64,000 nt of DNA from Papio anubis (GCF_008728515.1 NC_044978.1:145634262-145698261); one strand, 5' to 3'; positions 48,111 to 59,487 are shown, numbered from the stretch's first letter. The notes: generated from the sequence alone by a model not told the origin. Numbers and translations: made by a program.

Positions 48111-48430
48111 AAAATGAAAAATAATATATAAAAATGTTTTAAGAAGACATATATATATTATTCACTGGAGCTTTCCACCAACAGAACAGGCTGATTTATT
48201 AAAGAAACGAGATGTCCTATCATGGAAATACTCTAGGTAGGTACCATCTGCTGGTGGTGCTGCTGTAAAAGGGACTTTGAAAAGTTAGCCTGAGTCACAG
48301 CTAAGGGGTCTGTAGATGCCTTTTTGAAGAGAGGTAAACACATAAGCAAATTCCACTTACACTAAGAGAGTTGCAAAGGAGAGATTTAGGGAGAGAATAA
48401 GTAGTTCTGGCTATTTTTTAAAATAGAGTC
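48111..48430. other. Unique intronic sequence
   Basis: Contains a short (AT)n near 48150. No exon recognised. Confidence 0.5.
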
Positions 48431-48435
48431 TGCTT

Positions 48436-48571
48436 TTGCCAGGCATGTTGGCTCATGCCTGTAATCCCAGCACTTTGGGAGGCTGAGGTGGGCAGATCAC
48501 TTGAGGCCAGGAGTTCGAGACCAGCCTGCCCAATGTGGTGAAACTCCATCTCTACTAAAAATACAAAAATT
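48436..48571 (+). repeat. Outer Alu, left arm (interrupted)
   Basis: 'gccaggcatgttggctca' to the A-rich linker; continues at 48865. Confidence 0.93.
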
Positions 48572-48864
48572 GGCCAGGCATGTGGCTCACGCCTGTAATC
48601 CCAGCACTTTAGGAGGCTGAGGCAGGCAGACCATGAGGTCAGGAGATTGAGACCATCCTGGCTAATATGGTGAAACCCCATCTCTACTAAAAATACTAAA
48701 AATTAGCTGAATGTGGTGGCACACGCCTATAGTCCCAGCTACTTGGGATTCTGAGGCAGGAAAATTGCTTGAACCTTTGAGACGGAGGTTGCAGTGAGCT
48801 GAGATTGCACCACTGCACTGCAGCCTGAGCGACAGAGTGAGACTCCGTCTAAAAAAAAAAAAAA
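48572..48864 (+). repeat. AluY-like nested in Alu linker
   Basis: 'caggagattgagaccatcct' is AluY-type. 'aaaaattggcca' precedes it and 'aaaaattagcca' follows its tail. Confidence 0.94.
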
Positions 48865-49013
48865 TTAGCCATGTGTGGTGGTGCACACCTGTAATCCCAG
48901 CTACTCAAGAGGCTGAGGCATGAGAATCACTTGAACCCAGGAAGTGGAGGTTGCAGTGAGCCAAGATCATGCCACTGCACTCCAGCCTGGGTGACACAGT
49001 AAGAATCTGTCTC
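48865..49013 (+). repeat. Outer Alu, right arm
   Basis: 'tagccatgtgtggtggtgca' to 'agaatctgtctca'. Confidence 0.93.
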
Positions 49014-49015
49014 AA

Positions 49016-49053
<38 letters not shown>
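49014..49053. repeat. (TAA)n microsatellite from Alu tail
   Basis: About 13 AAT/TAA units directly after the outer Alu. Confidence 0.95.
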
Positions 49054-49056
<3 letters not shown>

Positions 49057-50695
49057 GAGCCCGCTTGAATAAAGAAGCATTTATTCATTCATTGCATAAA
49101 GATGGATTAAGATCCCACTGCGTGATTAGAATGCTATTTAACTGAGAATATATAAAAGCAATCTTTGGTCCTTTTTATTTTTTTAATTAAGAAATTTGAG
49201 GCTGTCAGATAAGATGTATTAACACTGTCATTTTTCTACAGCAAAACTCTAGCCTGGTCCTCTGGGGGAGTGATTAATTACTGAGGAGGACAGCAAAAAA
49301 GACAGTAACGAAAAGAGTTGGAAACACCAGGGCTCAGTAAGCAGGTGGCAACAGGGACTTGATTCCTGGTACTAGCTTCTGTCACCATTTAAAGAACAGA
49401 CACAAGAAACTATAGCTCTAAGCCTTCCACTTCCTGGCTTAGAAAAGAAAATGCAATGATTCTCATGACTGCAGGCATTAAATGGAGTGGGACTCCGTGT
49501 ATGGGGAGCGGATGGCTCCTGGACCAGCCTTGTAAATGGCGAGGGAATGGCATGAGTTGGAGCAGAGGGCAGAAGTGGGTCTTGCTGCCAGGTGTCAGAC
49601 AGATCGTGGCTGATGATTGCAGGTGGTAGAATTTCAGATAATCACAGGTTCCTGGGAATCTAGAAGCTGTTGGAAAAACTGGGAGCCATGTTCTTTCTGG
49701 CCCTCGGAGATCTTTTGGACCAGCTGTGTGGTTTTACAGACGAGATGCTGAAGCCTGGAGCCTGCGTGGCTGTGTGAGGCCCCCGGTTAATGAGTACGGC
49801 TCCCATCCCGTCTGAGATGGGACCCTCCTTGTGTTCTGGAAGCCGGGAGTGCTAACGGAAGGAGAGCCCTCAAGGGCTCCCCACCTGAAGGCGCCTCAAA
49901 GGTGCCTGCAGTGGACCAGCCAGCCCCCGTGTCCCATGCAGCAATGGAGCTGGCTACGGACCCTGCCTGCTTGACTGCCTGACGCCTGATGGCCATGTGG
50001 CACCCGGCACACTCTTTCCTCCCCAGCTCACATGCTCAGGCTGAGCTGATCGCACCAGTGTAAGTTTGCACAGTTTGTCAGGAACACTCTGAGTGTGGAG
50101 GTGTGTTTACTACAAAGCAATTTCTTATCCCCTTCAAAATACAAGAAAATCTAGGAAATATTATGTTGCTCTTACATATAACAGTAGTGGCTTTTAGCAT
50201 CATAACACTGGGATTGGAGAAAAAACCCAGCTGTATAAAAAACTAATTGGCGACATTCTGATCACTGTGGAAGCCAGCTGATGGGACATAGAATTTGTTT
50301 ACTATCTTCTCTATTTTCATGTGTGTTTGGAAAGTTCCAGAAGGAGAAGAGTAAAAAACAGAAAGGAGAGAGAGAGAGATGAACTCTGTTCTTTTAACTC
50401 CTGTACTCCTCAGGCTGTGGCCCCAAACTCCTTCTCCCAGGAAAGGGTCCAGGAGGCCAAGGTCACCGCAGACCTACCTGTGGCTGAGACCACCTGGCCT
50501 GTCTCCCACTGTTCTGGAAAACTCTCTACCCCTTTCCCTCAACCCCCATTCTTTGATGTCTTTGGGACCAGCCTCTCCTGGGCTTTTCCTGCCCTCTTCC
50601 CCAGCAATTTTTTCTCCACCTTCTCATTGGACCTCCTGCCTCAACAAGGCCTCTAAATGTCTTTCCTGGTCGCCAGGCCTTGGTTTGACATGTTT
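49054..50695. other. Unique intronic sequence
   Basis: Holds the second copy of the 27-bp exact repeat (49613-49639). No exon recognised. Confidence 0.5.
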
Positions 50696-50696
50696 T

Positions 50697-50995
50697 TTGT
50701 TTGTTTGTTTTTGAGATGGAGTCTTACTCTGTTTGCCTAGTCAGGAGTGCAGTGGTATGATCTCAGCCCACTGCAACCTCCATCTCCTGAGTTCAAGCGA
50801 TTCTCACGCCTCAGCCTCCCAAGTAGCTGGGATTACAGGTGCGTGCCACCACACCCGCCTAATTTTTGTATTTTCAATAGAGATGGTGTTTTGCCATGTT
50901 GGCTAGGCTGGTCTTGAACTCCTGACCTCAAGGGACCCACCTGCCTTGGCCTCCGAAAGTGTTGAGATTACAGGCATGAGCCACCGCGCCCAGCC
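50697..50995 (-). repeat. Alu, full length
   Basis: (TTTG)n tract, 'gagatggagtcttactctg', ends 'ccgcgcccagcc'. Confidence 0.95.
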
Positions 50996-50999
50996 AGCT

Positions 51000-51895
51000 T
51001 TGTCTTTTCATGCTCCACACTCTCACCTGCTCCCCTGACTTTACCCAACTCCCAGATCCATGTCTCCTGCCCAGGCCGCAGGCCTCAGCGCAGGGTCCCA
51101 GCACCCACCTGCTTCGTGGGCCTTGTCACCTGGTGCTCCTCAAGCACAAGCACCCCACACATCATGTCCACTCTGGAGCTCATCAGCTTCCTGCACCAAA
51201 CCGGCCCTCCTTTCCTCCCCCACTCCAGTGATGGGGTGCTTAGCTATCCTAGCAGGGACCTCAGAGTTATTCTTAATCCTCTCCCTCATCCACATCTCTC
51301 ACACATCTGCCACTCCTGCCAGCCATCCTTCCAACACCTCTTCCATCTATCTCCTCTGCCCCGTTCTCACAGATGCTGATTTAGCCTGCACTTTCCTCAT
51401 CCCCCTGTGCTGGACCACCGCAGTGGCCCCCAGCAGTCTCCTTCCCTTGGCTGGCTTTGTCCCAGCAAACAAATCACATGGGGTCACCTGTAATATTGCA
51501 AGACTGGGATGGCTCACAGTAAGGGTCAGTCCTGGCAAGACACGAGGCACTTTGCAAACTGAGTACAGACTCCTGCATAGCACCCCTGCAGCTGCACCTG
51601 GGCCTCACCACAGTGCCTGGGGCACACACATAGGACAGCCAGGAGGTCTCCCAAACACTCGGGGGGCCTTCTGACCTCCCTGCCTTTGCTCATACCTGTT
51701 TCAATGTTCTTTGAACCGTCTGCTGCCTTCTTACCGTGATGAGGTCCTTCTTACACTTAAAGCAGCAGCTCAAACCCCTCTACCCGTCTGTAACATTAGA
51801 CGGGCTTGCAAGGCTGGAACCTCAGCTGTTTGAATTTGCCTCGCTGGTGCCTGATACATAATACCAGCTAGAAGGTACTTGTAGAAGTGAACTGA
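51000..51895 (+). repeat. L2 LINE fragment
   Basis: C/T-rich sequence with 'agagttattcttaatcctct', 'acgaggcactttgcaaactg' and 'ctgcctttgctcatacctgt' follows the sense L2 3' region. It explains the long chance frame at 51060-51674. Confidence 0.6.
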
Positions 51896-52188
51896 TTTTT
51901 TTTTTTTGAGACAGAGTCTTGCTCTGTCACCCAGGCTGGAGTGCAGTGGCGCAATCTCGGCTCACTGCAACCTCCACCTCCCAGGTTCAAGCGATTCTCC
52001 TGCCTCAGCCTCCCCAGTAGCTGGGACTATAGGCACCTGCCAACACACCCAGCTAAGTTTTTGTATTTTTAGTAGAGATGGGGTTTCACCGTGTCATCCA
52101 GATTAGTCTCAATTTCCTGACCTCGTGATCCGCCCACCTTGGCCTCCCAAAGTGCTGGGATTACAGGTGTGAGCCACCGCGCCCAGCC
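51896..52188 (-). repeat. Alu (Y-like left arm), full length
   Basis: Flanked by 'agtgaactga' and 'taatgaactga'; low divergence. Confidence 0.95.
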
Positions 52189-52255
52189 TTTAATGAACTG
52201 AAAATTTTTAAAAATATCAGTCTTGAATACCACACCATAAAATCCAAATGGCAGC

Positions 52256-52650
52256 TGCATTCATTTCCTATTGTTGCTGTAACAAATGACCACAAACCGA
52301 GTGGCTTAAAGCCACACCACTTGATTCTTTTCCAGTTCTGGAGGTCAGAAGTGTCAAATCCCGGTGTTGGCTGGGCTGTGTTTCTTCCAGGGGCTCTCAG
52401 GGAGAATCCATTTTCTTGCCTTTTCCAGCTTCTCGAGGCTGCCTGCATTCCTTGGCCCCTGCCTCCTGTTCTTTCGCTTGGGAAGAAAGTGCCTCCCGCC
52501 TTCCCTTGTGAATTTGCGGGCCCACCCAGGTAGTCCAGGATAACATCCCCATCTCGGGATCCTTCGTTGATCACATCCGCCAAGCCCCTGCTGACATGTA
52601 AGGGAATACAGCCACAGGTTCTGGGGATGCGGGGAGGGGTCACGACTCTC
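52256..52650 (-). mobile_element. MaLR/ERVL-like LTR remnant
   Basis: 'attgttgctgtaacaaatga', 'cagttctggaggtcagaagt', 'ttttccagcttctcgaggct' and 'aggtagtccaggataacatc' match antisense LTR patterns of the MLT/MaLR kind. No coding sequence; subfamily uncertain. Confidence 0.6.
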
Positions 52651-53429
52651 CCGCACCAGCCCTTTTCAGAAGTCAGGTGCCGAAAAGGCAGGCTTTTCAC
52701 GCAGGCAAGTGATGCTTGGATTTCATCTTAAATCAATGAAATTCGATCACTTGTATATTTCATTGTCCACAGACGAAGTCGTTCCACCGGTCTGTGCTCT
52801 AGGCCTGAAAGAAAGGCCTCACTGCCTCTTACAGATGTCAGCTGTTTTAGGATGACTCGGGATATGTTACATGAGAGTGAAATGGGAAATGCACAAATCT
52901 CTTGACCTCCACAATGAGAAGACACCTCTTTTATCCTGGGAAGTGATGAAGTCTCGAGGGAGTTAGTTACCGGACTCACCCACCATCATGGACTGACAAC
53001 TTGCTGCCTCCCTAATCTATTAGCCTCTACCTGGGAGGAAACAACAAAAGATAAGGCTGTAAAAAAAAAAAAATTGTGAGAATTCCTCCCAAAAATGCCT
53101 GAGGCTGCTGAGTTTCTCCCTGGGGAAGCTGTGGGTTCCAGATGGTTGCCCTTAAGGCAGCAGTCACCTTCCTCTGTGCCAGAGGAAAATGAAGATTAAT
53201 AATCATACTTTTTTAAAGTTAAGCCTAAAAAGGCTGCCTGTGGAAGAAGCGAGGCACAGAGGGCACAAAGCCGAAGTTCGATAGGAATAATCGATTGCTT
53301 ATTGACCGGGGTCTGTTCATCCGCCCTGTCGGTAACCTTGGGATGTTGCACTCTGGGGCCTGCCAGCCACTGTGGAGAGGCTGATGGATCTTGGAAGCTT
53401 CTATCAGACAATGTCAGAGTCGGGGAGGG

Positions 53430-53570
53430 ACTTGGAAATCATGTTTTTCAACCCCTTCACTTAAAGATGAGGTCCAATTCCACGCCCAGGGTTGTATAGC
53501 TAAGTGAAAGCAGGGCTGAGACTCGAATGTGGGTGGCCAGAATCTCATTGCCTGGCCCCTCTGGCTGGTG
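53430..53570 (-). repeat. MIR-like fragment
   Basis: 'acttaaagatgaggtccaat' and 'tagctaagtgaaagcagggc' resemble the antisense MIR. Confidence 0.5.
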
Positions 53571-54329
53571 CTGTCACTTAGAAGACAGACACAGGTGACA
53601 CCTGTAACAGTAACTACAAAAGATATAACGACCTCTTCTTCTTTGTAGCACAGAATGTAAATACCGTGGGCATTCAGATACAAGCAGGGTCCTGGGGTCA
53701 GAGGACCAGGTGGACCGCGGAGCTGGGCCCGACTGAGTAGACGGGCATGCACTGGACAGTTTGGGGAGGGCCACTGGCCACCACATGAGGGGAGACAGCA
53801 CTGCAAGCAGACATGAGACCCACCTCTTCTGGAGCAGTGGGGAGTGCCGCGCAGTGGGAGGAACATGCTGGAAAGTTGGTGGGACAAATTTTGGAACTCT
53901 TAAAATCCAGCCAGAGGTTTTTGAACTTTGTGTGGTTGACCACAGGGAGCTTTGGGGAGATTTGGCAGCAGGAAGATGGCGGCTGCACGTGGAAGTTGGA
54001 AGGATTGGAGTTGTGTGCGGGAGACGTGGTGTATTTCTGAAGGACCCTCTAGGGAGGAGAACCAGAAGCAAGGCATCCCTTGAGTGTGATCTCCAAATGG
54101 GATATCTTCTGTCCATTTCTTATGTGTTGCCTTGATGGTGGTTGAGGCTGGATGGGAAGGCCGCAGGACCACAGTGTGGAGAAGACTGCTCACCCCTCAA
54201 AGTGTGGGTCCAGTGCCTTGCCCCAGCCCACCCCCAGCCCAGTCGTGGAACCCGTTAGGCCTGAGCGTTGGGCTGACTTTCCCAACCGGAAGGAGGGATG
54301 TGTGCCGCAGGCCCACGCTTCCACTCAGC

Positions 54330-54440
54330 CCGCAAACACTTATTAGTACCAGGGATACGCCAGGCCTGGACTAGACACTGGGATGAGTTAGGCACAGTCG
54401 TCTTCATGGAGCTGCAGAGTGTTGAGGAGAAGACACACTT
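54330..54440 (-). repeat. L2 3'-end fragment
   Basis: 'acacttattagtaccaggga' and 'ttcatggagctgcagagtg' match the antisense L2. Confidence 0.6.
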
Positions 54441-55033
54441 AGACACTTGCGGTGCCCCCGTGTATGTACTCTGTGTGCGAGGAACCTTACAGGCTCTCAC
54501 CCATCTTCAGCTGAGTCCTGGCAAGGGGATGGAGATGACCTGAGCACAGGCAGGGAGGCAAGGAGCGGCTTAGAATGGCTGCATGGTGGGGGGGCTGGAA
54601 GTGGAGGGATGGATGCCAGAAATTTCCAGGAGGTGAAACAGGACGAATGTGGGGACTGGGTGTGGCACATGAGGCGGGGGAGTCCGGTTCTAGCATGGAG
54701 GACACTGAGCTAGAACGTGAGGAAGCAGGAGGAGGTTGGGAGGAGAAATGTTGAGGTCATGTGTGGACAGCCCGTGGTTAAAGCGTCATGGGGCAGCCAG
54801 GTGAGGTGCCGCTGAGCTGGAGCCTGGGCTTAGGGAGTCCCACTGCAGGGCTACCTGGGGCATGGCGAGGTGAGGTTGTGAGGCAGGGTTTTCCGGCCGG
54901 ACCTTCACGATGGCCAGTTGCCTGCCATTGTAAATCCCTGTCCCTTCCCAAGGCTGCCAAGGCTATCTTGGGGAAAGTATCCATCATAGTCTATGAAAAG
55001 GCTGCCAGGTCTTACCTTAAGAGAAATAACTTG

Positions 55034-55337
55034 GGGCCGGGCACGGTGGCTCAAGCCTGTAATCCCAGCACTTTGGGAGGCCGAGAGGGGCAGATCACTA
55101 GGTCAGGAGATCGAGACCATCCTGGCTAACACCGTGAAACCCCGTCTCTGCTAAAAGATACAAAAAACTAGCCGGGCGAGGTGGTGGGCGCCTGTAGTCC
55201 CAGCTACTCAGGAGGCTGAGGCAGGAGAATGGCGTGAACCCGGGAGGCGGAGCTTGCAGTGAGCTGAGATCCGGCCACTGCACTCCAGCCTGGGCGACAG
55301 CGAGACTCCGTCTCAAAAAAAAAAAAAAAAAAGAGAG
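55034..55337 (+). repeat. Young AluY, Old World monkey type
   Basis: Shares the diagnostic variants of 23886-24188 ('ggctcaagcctg', 'aaaaaactagccgggcgagg', 'gagatccggccactgcac'). Flanked by 'gagaaataactt' on both sides. Confidence 0.96.
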
Positions 55338-55451
55338 AGAAATAACTTAAAAATTCCTCTGTAGTTATATCTCCAGACAGTATCCTGGCCTAGCATCAGA
55401 TGCAAATAAATCACTGTGATCCATTCCCAGATGGGTAAAGCTGGGTTTTTA

Positions 55452-55572
55452 TGTGTGTGTGTGCGCGCATGTGTGTGTGTGTATATAACATATATAAACA
55501 TATATATCATATATAAAACATATATATAAAACCTATATATCATATATATAACGTGTGTGTATATATATGTAA
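55452..55572. repeat. (TG)n/(TA)n low-complexity tract
   Basis: 'gtgtgtgtgtgcgcgcatg' followed by repeated 'acatatata' units, ending 'gtgtgtgtatatatatg'. Confidence 0.92.
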
Positions 55573-55895
55573 AAACACTTTCATCTTTGAACCGCTGTCC
55601 TCCAATGTTAACATTAAGAAATATAGTCGTATCGCATGGTGGTTTTGAATCCAAGTGATGTCACAGTCAGTATCCTTTTTATCAGTAGAACAAACGCAAA
55701 CACCCGTCAGCGGCATGCTCACTGAGGTGTCTGAGCAAGCGGTAAATAATGCGCCATCGCTCTGAGATCTGGAGTCTGAGACGTGTTTAACACAATCAAA
55801 GGCCTTTGATAGGACTGCTAGTCCATGGTGTCTGTGTTCTGACTCCCTGTGATTGCCCTTCAGCTGTCTCAGTCAGCCGTGGGCTGGCCCATTGT

Positions 55896-56027
55896 CTGTA
55901 CACATGTGTATACATCAGCACCTATTGTCTGTGCACATGTGTATATATCAGCGCCTATTGTCTGTGCACATGTGTATACATCAGCGCCTATTGTCTGTGC
56001 ACATGTGTATACATCAGCGCCTATTGT
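55896..56027. repeat. 33-bp minisatellite, four copies
   Basis: Units at 55896, 55929, 55962 and 55995. The unit begins 'ctgtgcacatgtgtatacat' and ends 'cctattgt'. Units 3 and 4 are identical; unit 1 differs at two positions and unit 2 at one. Confidence 0.97.
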
Positions 56028-56204
56028 TCGCACCACGGTCCGTGTCATTATATCATCATGCGATTCATGCGTTCCTCAAGCCTTTGTATTCTCTAATCAT
56101 AACATGGTGTTACACTAGACAGAAGGGTTCTGTGAAATTCAGTGTGCACTAAGGGTTGTTAGAGATTCCAAGAGTTCAACAGACTGGGTTTTGAAGTTAT
56201 TGTA

Positions 56205-56372
56205 GGTTTTTTTTTTCAGAGGGAGTTTCGCCCTTGTCACTCAGGCTGGAGTGCAGTGGCACAGTCTCAGCTCACCGGAACCTCTGCCTCCCGGGTTGTT
56301 CAAGCGATTCTCCTGCCTCAGCCTCCCAAATAGCTGGGATTACAGGCGCCCATCACCATGCCCAGCTAATTT
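56205..56372 (-). repeat. Alu right arm (outer element)
   Basis: T tract, then 'agagggagtttcgcccttg' to 'gcccagctaatttttgt'. Its left arm is probably 56546-56680. Confidence 0.9.
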
Positions 56373-56545
56373 TTGTTTGTTTTGTTTTGTTTTTTTGAGA
56401 CAGAGTCTTGCTCAGTCACCCAGGCTAGAGTGCAGTGGCCCGATCTCGGCTCACTGCAAGCTCTGCCTCCCGGGTTCACGCCATTCTCCTCCCTCAGCCT
56501 CCCGAGTAGCTGGGACTACAGGTGCCCGCCACCATACCTGGCTAA
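56373..56545 (-). repeat. Inserted AluY-type right arm
   Basis: (TTTTG)n, 'gagacagagtcttgctcag', 'ctcactgcaagctctgcctc' (Y-type) up to the linker. Interpreted as a 5'-truncated AluY. Confidence 0.75.
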
Positions 56546-56680
56546 TTTTTTTGTATTTTTACTAGAGACAGGGTTTCACTGTGTTGGCCAGGCTGGTCTC
56601 GAACTCCTGACCTCAAGTGATCCACCTGCCTCAGCCTCCCAGTGCTGGGATTACAGGCATCAGCCACCACGCACAGTCTT
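56546..56680 (-). repeat. Alu left arm (outer element)
   Basis: 'actagagacagggtttcact' to 'accacgcacagtc', S-type. Confidence 0.88.
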
Positions 56681-56684
56681 TTAA

Positions 56685-56840
56685 AAAAAATTTTTAGAGG
56701 CTAAGTCTTGCTCTGTTGACTAGTCTAGAGCACAGTGGTACGATCATAGCTCACTGCAACCTCAAACTCCTGGGCTCAAGCAATTCTCCCACTTCACCCT
56801 CCAGAATAGCTGGGACTACAGGTACATGCCACTGCACCTG

Positions 56841-56880
<40 letters not shown>

Positions 56881-57001
56881 ACAGTGGTTTCACTATGTTG
56901 CCTGGTTCAAGAGCTGGTCTCAAACTTCTGGCCTCAAACAATCATCTTACCTTGGTCTCTCAAAATGTTGGGATTACAGATGTGAGCCACTGCACGTATC
57001 C
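56685..57001 (-). repeat. AluJ-like, with 36-nt poly(T) in its linker
   Basis: Diverged arms on either side of T36 (56844-56879); it ends about 209 bp before the 57210 exon. Confidence 0.9.
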
Positions 57002-57209
57002 CACATTGTAGGTATTTTACTCAGAAATCAATTTCTAATTGTCATAGACCTATATGTTAGGAAGTTGTTGAAATTAAATTTTCTTTTAATCACTGCATAC
57101 ATTGTTTACCATTGACACGCTGGCTGCTAGCTCAGTTAACTTCATAACTAAAGTATGTGTCGGTAATCAGTTTCTCTTACTAATGTCCTGATACATTTTG
57201 CTTGCACAG

Positions 57210-57324
57210 GGATTTTGCTTATGTAGCAAGAGATAAAGATACAAGAATTTTGAAATGTCATGTATTTCGATGTGACACACCAGCAAAAGCCATTGCCACA
57301 AGTCTCCACGAGATCTGCTCCAAG
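57210..57324 (+). CDS. APBB2: APBB2 exon: second half of PTB1 domain
   Basis: The acceptor is 'cttgcacag' and the donor 'aag|gtgagg'. The 115-nt exon opens with the third base of an Arg codon and then encodes 38 residues, starting DFAYVARDKD, passing through ILKCHVFRCDTPAKAIA and ending HEICSK. This is the C-terminal beta strand/alpha helix portion of the first phosphotyrosine-binding (PTB/PID) domain of Fe65 proteins. APBB2 is a cytoplasmic and nuclear adaptor; in the family PTB1 binds KAT5, LRP1 and TFCP2, and PTB2 binds the NPxY tail of APP. DTRILK and DTPAKAIA fit APBB2 better than APBB1 as I recall them. The exon ends in phase 0. The 12.35-kb intron before it ends in a cluster of Alus (56205-57000), 209 bp upstream. 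Confidence 0.96.
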
Positions 57325-58026
57325 GTGAGGCGCGTCAGGGCAGTGCGGGCCGCCTTGCTCTTTTTTTCTTACTGCATGAAGGGACGTGGAAGGGCAGGGG
57401 AGGGGGCACATCGACCTGCAGTAAGCTCAAGGAGAAGTAGGCAGACTGTTCAGCCAGAGTCGTTGAAGTATTCTTGCTGCAGGCCAGGCATCGCTGTGAG
57501 TAGCACTCCATCTGCACAAAATGAATAGAACTGTAGTCCCTCCCGCAGCCTGGAAACATATATCTCAGGTAGGCACAACAATGACAGAGATACGTACACC
57601 CTGGAAAACAGGGAAAAGGGGTCAAGGTGAATTTTCCAGAGGCAGGGCCATCTGACCTGAGGTCAATGTGGGTAGAGAAAAAGGCTACAGGAAAGGAGGT
57701 GGCAAGAAACCATCCGGGGTTTCTGCAAATGCAGGGAACTAGGGGTTGCCGTTAACACACACGGACTTCCTGAGGACACACAGTGTCCCGTAGAAGCTCC
57801 CTGTCCAGCTGGGAGGCAAGACTGCGGTCCCTGTCTCATGTCTCATGCTAGTGAGGGTCCCGCTTCCTTAACCAGAGTCACAGAGCCTCAGAATGAGAAC
57901 AAATAGTCTGGCGTCAGCAGTCCAGCCTCCGCCTCCCACAAGCATAACAGCCCCCTTGCAGACATCCCCCCACCCTCTGCCCTGCACGCCCATAGACTCC
58001 CACAGATGGAGTCTCTTACTTTTCAG

Positions 58027-58110
58027 GAGGAGGTTCTATTACTGCGCAGCTCCGGCTGTTACAGATTTCTTCTTTACGTTGACCCAAAATCTTCCTCTTG
58101 GAACCTCCAG
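58027..58110 (+). other. Possible cryptic or alternative exon (84 nt, in frame)
   Basis: Flanked by 'cttacttttcag' and 'gtactg'. It is 28 codons with no stop in the phase (0/0) of the surrounding APBB2 exons, so inclusion would insert 28 residues between the PTB1 exons. The donor is only moderate. The encoded sequence (start EEVLLLRSSG) is not one I recognise, and it sits beside an old CR1/L3-like element. Probably a pseudo-exon. Confidence 0.25.
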
Positions 58111-58179
58111 GTACTGACTGGAGATCTGCCATCTGTAGCAGCAGAGAAAGGTCCCCCATTCTCTTTGCTGGCCAGCTCT

Positions 58180-58680
58180 TTAGACACTTAAAACCTTGCT
58201 GTGTTTCGCCATGTGTTGTGTGTTTTAGAGGCGCTGGACAAGCATCTGTCGTTGAGTCTTCTTGCCCCTGACTTCCTCCCTCTCCAGATCCCCCACCCCA
58301 TCTCTGCAGCCACCTTTGGGTAGCATGGCTATTCTAGGCCCCTAACCATCGTTTTCTGGGCACACTCTTTTTGGATCCCCCAGATGAACACAGTATTCCA
58401 AAAGTGAGCGGACAGCAGACCCGGGGCCGCTCTGTCTTTTGACCTCCATGGATACACTATTGTGGTGCTCGATGTTCTTGGCAACCACATCACCCCCTGA
58501 TTTCTCTTCACATGGTGGCAGCCGAACCCCCAAGACACTGACACAAGTTTCCTTCAGCCAGGCCTGTTCCATGCCCCAGACTTGCTTAATTTCTTGAATT
58601 TAAATGCAGAATTTTGCTATCCCTTCTGTTGAATGTCACCTTTCTGATTCAGGCTGACATCATAACCGAGCATCACTCCC
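58180..58680. repeat. CR1/L3-like LINE remnant
   Basis: 'gatgaacacagtattccaaa', 'cttggcaaccacatcaccc', 'ttgaatttaaatgcagaatt' and 'gttgaatgtcacctttctga' follow the order of the ancient L3/CR1 family. Confidence 0.6.
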
Positions 58681-58979
58681 ACAATTCCTCCTTAGCTGGC
58701 AAGACCCAACCCAGGCCAGGGGTTGGCCCAGCCTGTTACCCGGCAGGAGGTGCAAGCCATGGTGCCTGAGGGAGGGACAGGGGCAGGGACAGGGAGCTGT
58801 CCCCAGCCTCAGAATGAAAGAATGCCCCAGTCTGCTGCTCTGACTCACATGATGGGGACGTGCAGGATGGACACTGGTCTTGAGATCACCACGTTCATTC
58901 CAGCCCATGTTCACATTCTTGCATTGATGAGACTGGGGTGTTGCTGCCGTTCGCAGCATTGCAGCCTGCTCCCTGGATT

Positions 58980-59115
58980 TCGTTTCTCATTCATTCATGC
59001 AACACATAGAATGGAATGCCATTTATGTGCCAGGTACCATCAAAGGCACTGGGGAGAGAACAATGACCAAAACAGGAAAAAAAAAAAAAAGTCCTTGCCT
59101 TTATGGAGCTTTATT
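58980..59115 (-). repeat. L2 3'-end fragment
   Basis: 'ctcattcattcatgcaacac', 'atttatgtgccaggtaccat' and 'ttgcctttatggagctttat' match the antisense L2 tail. Confidence 0.7.
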
Positions 59116-59487
59116 GTGGCATAAAGCCCCCAGAACATGGCCTGGCACAGAATAAGTGTGCAGGAAACACTTGATTTTATTCTTGTCAGCAGCCCTCTTG
59201 CTCGCTGCCCCGGGCATGGATCTGGAGATAGGCAGAGTGGAGGTCTGCGGTGGAAATGACTTTCAATCCACTTGGAATGGAAAACTTAGTCTGGGAATGA
59301 AGATCCAAGTTACTTTTGAGGTCACTAAAGGGTGGGCTTCTTTCAGTCCCTAAACCCACAGCACCATATGTAACTGGTGGAGAACAGGAGTATAAAGTGC
59401 TTTACTCTTAAGTAAAGCAGGCATCAGTGTCCTTTACAGAAGAGAAGCAATTTAGAGCAGTTTGAGGATAACAGCAGAAATGGCAGG

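Larger units (their letters stand above)
52650..55030. other. Mostly unique intronic sequence
   Basis: No Alu. A MIR-like piece at 53430-53570 and an L2-like piece at 54330-54440. The long frame on the - strand (53574-54116) has no recognisable protein. Confidence 0.5.
44857..57209 (+). other. APBB2: APBB2 intron after the microexon (12.35 kb)
   Basis: Begins 'gtaacc' and ends 'ttgcacag'. It contains several Alus, an L2 segment (51.0-51.9 kb), an LTR remnant (52.26-52.65 kb), a minisatellite and a dense SINE cluster just before the next exon. No further exon was recognised. Confidence 0.8.

Noticed and set aside
48326..48338. Second microexon-like motif (AG|AGAG|GTAAAC)
   Set aside because: Would be 4 nt and break the frame; no pyrimidine tract comparable to the 44851 site.
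51060..51674. 204-codon open frame, the longest in the window
   Set aside because: Lies in a C/T-rich L2 fragment; Ser/Pro/Leu-rich low-complexity translation with overlapping frames on both strands.
53574..54116. 180-codon open frame on the - strand
   Set aside because: No recognisable domain; overlaps several other chance frames in GC-richer intron.
55896..56027. CRISPR-like array
   Set aside because: Units are directly adjacent with no unique spacers in a mammalian intron; a minisatellite.
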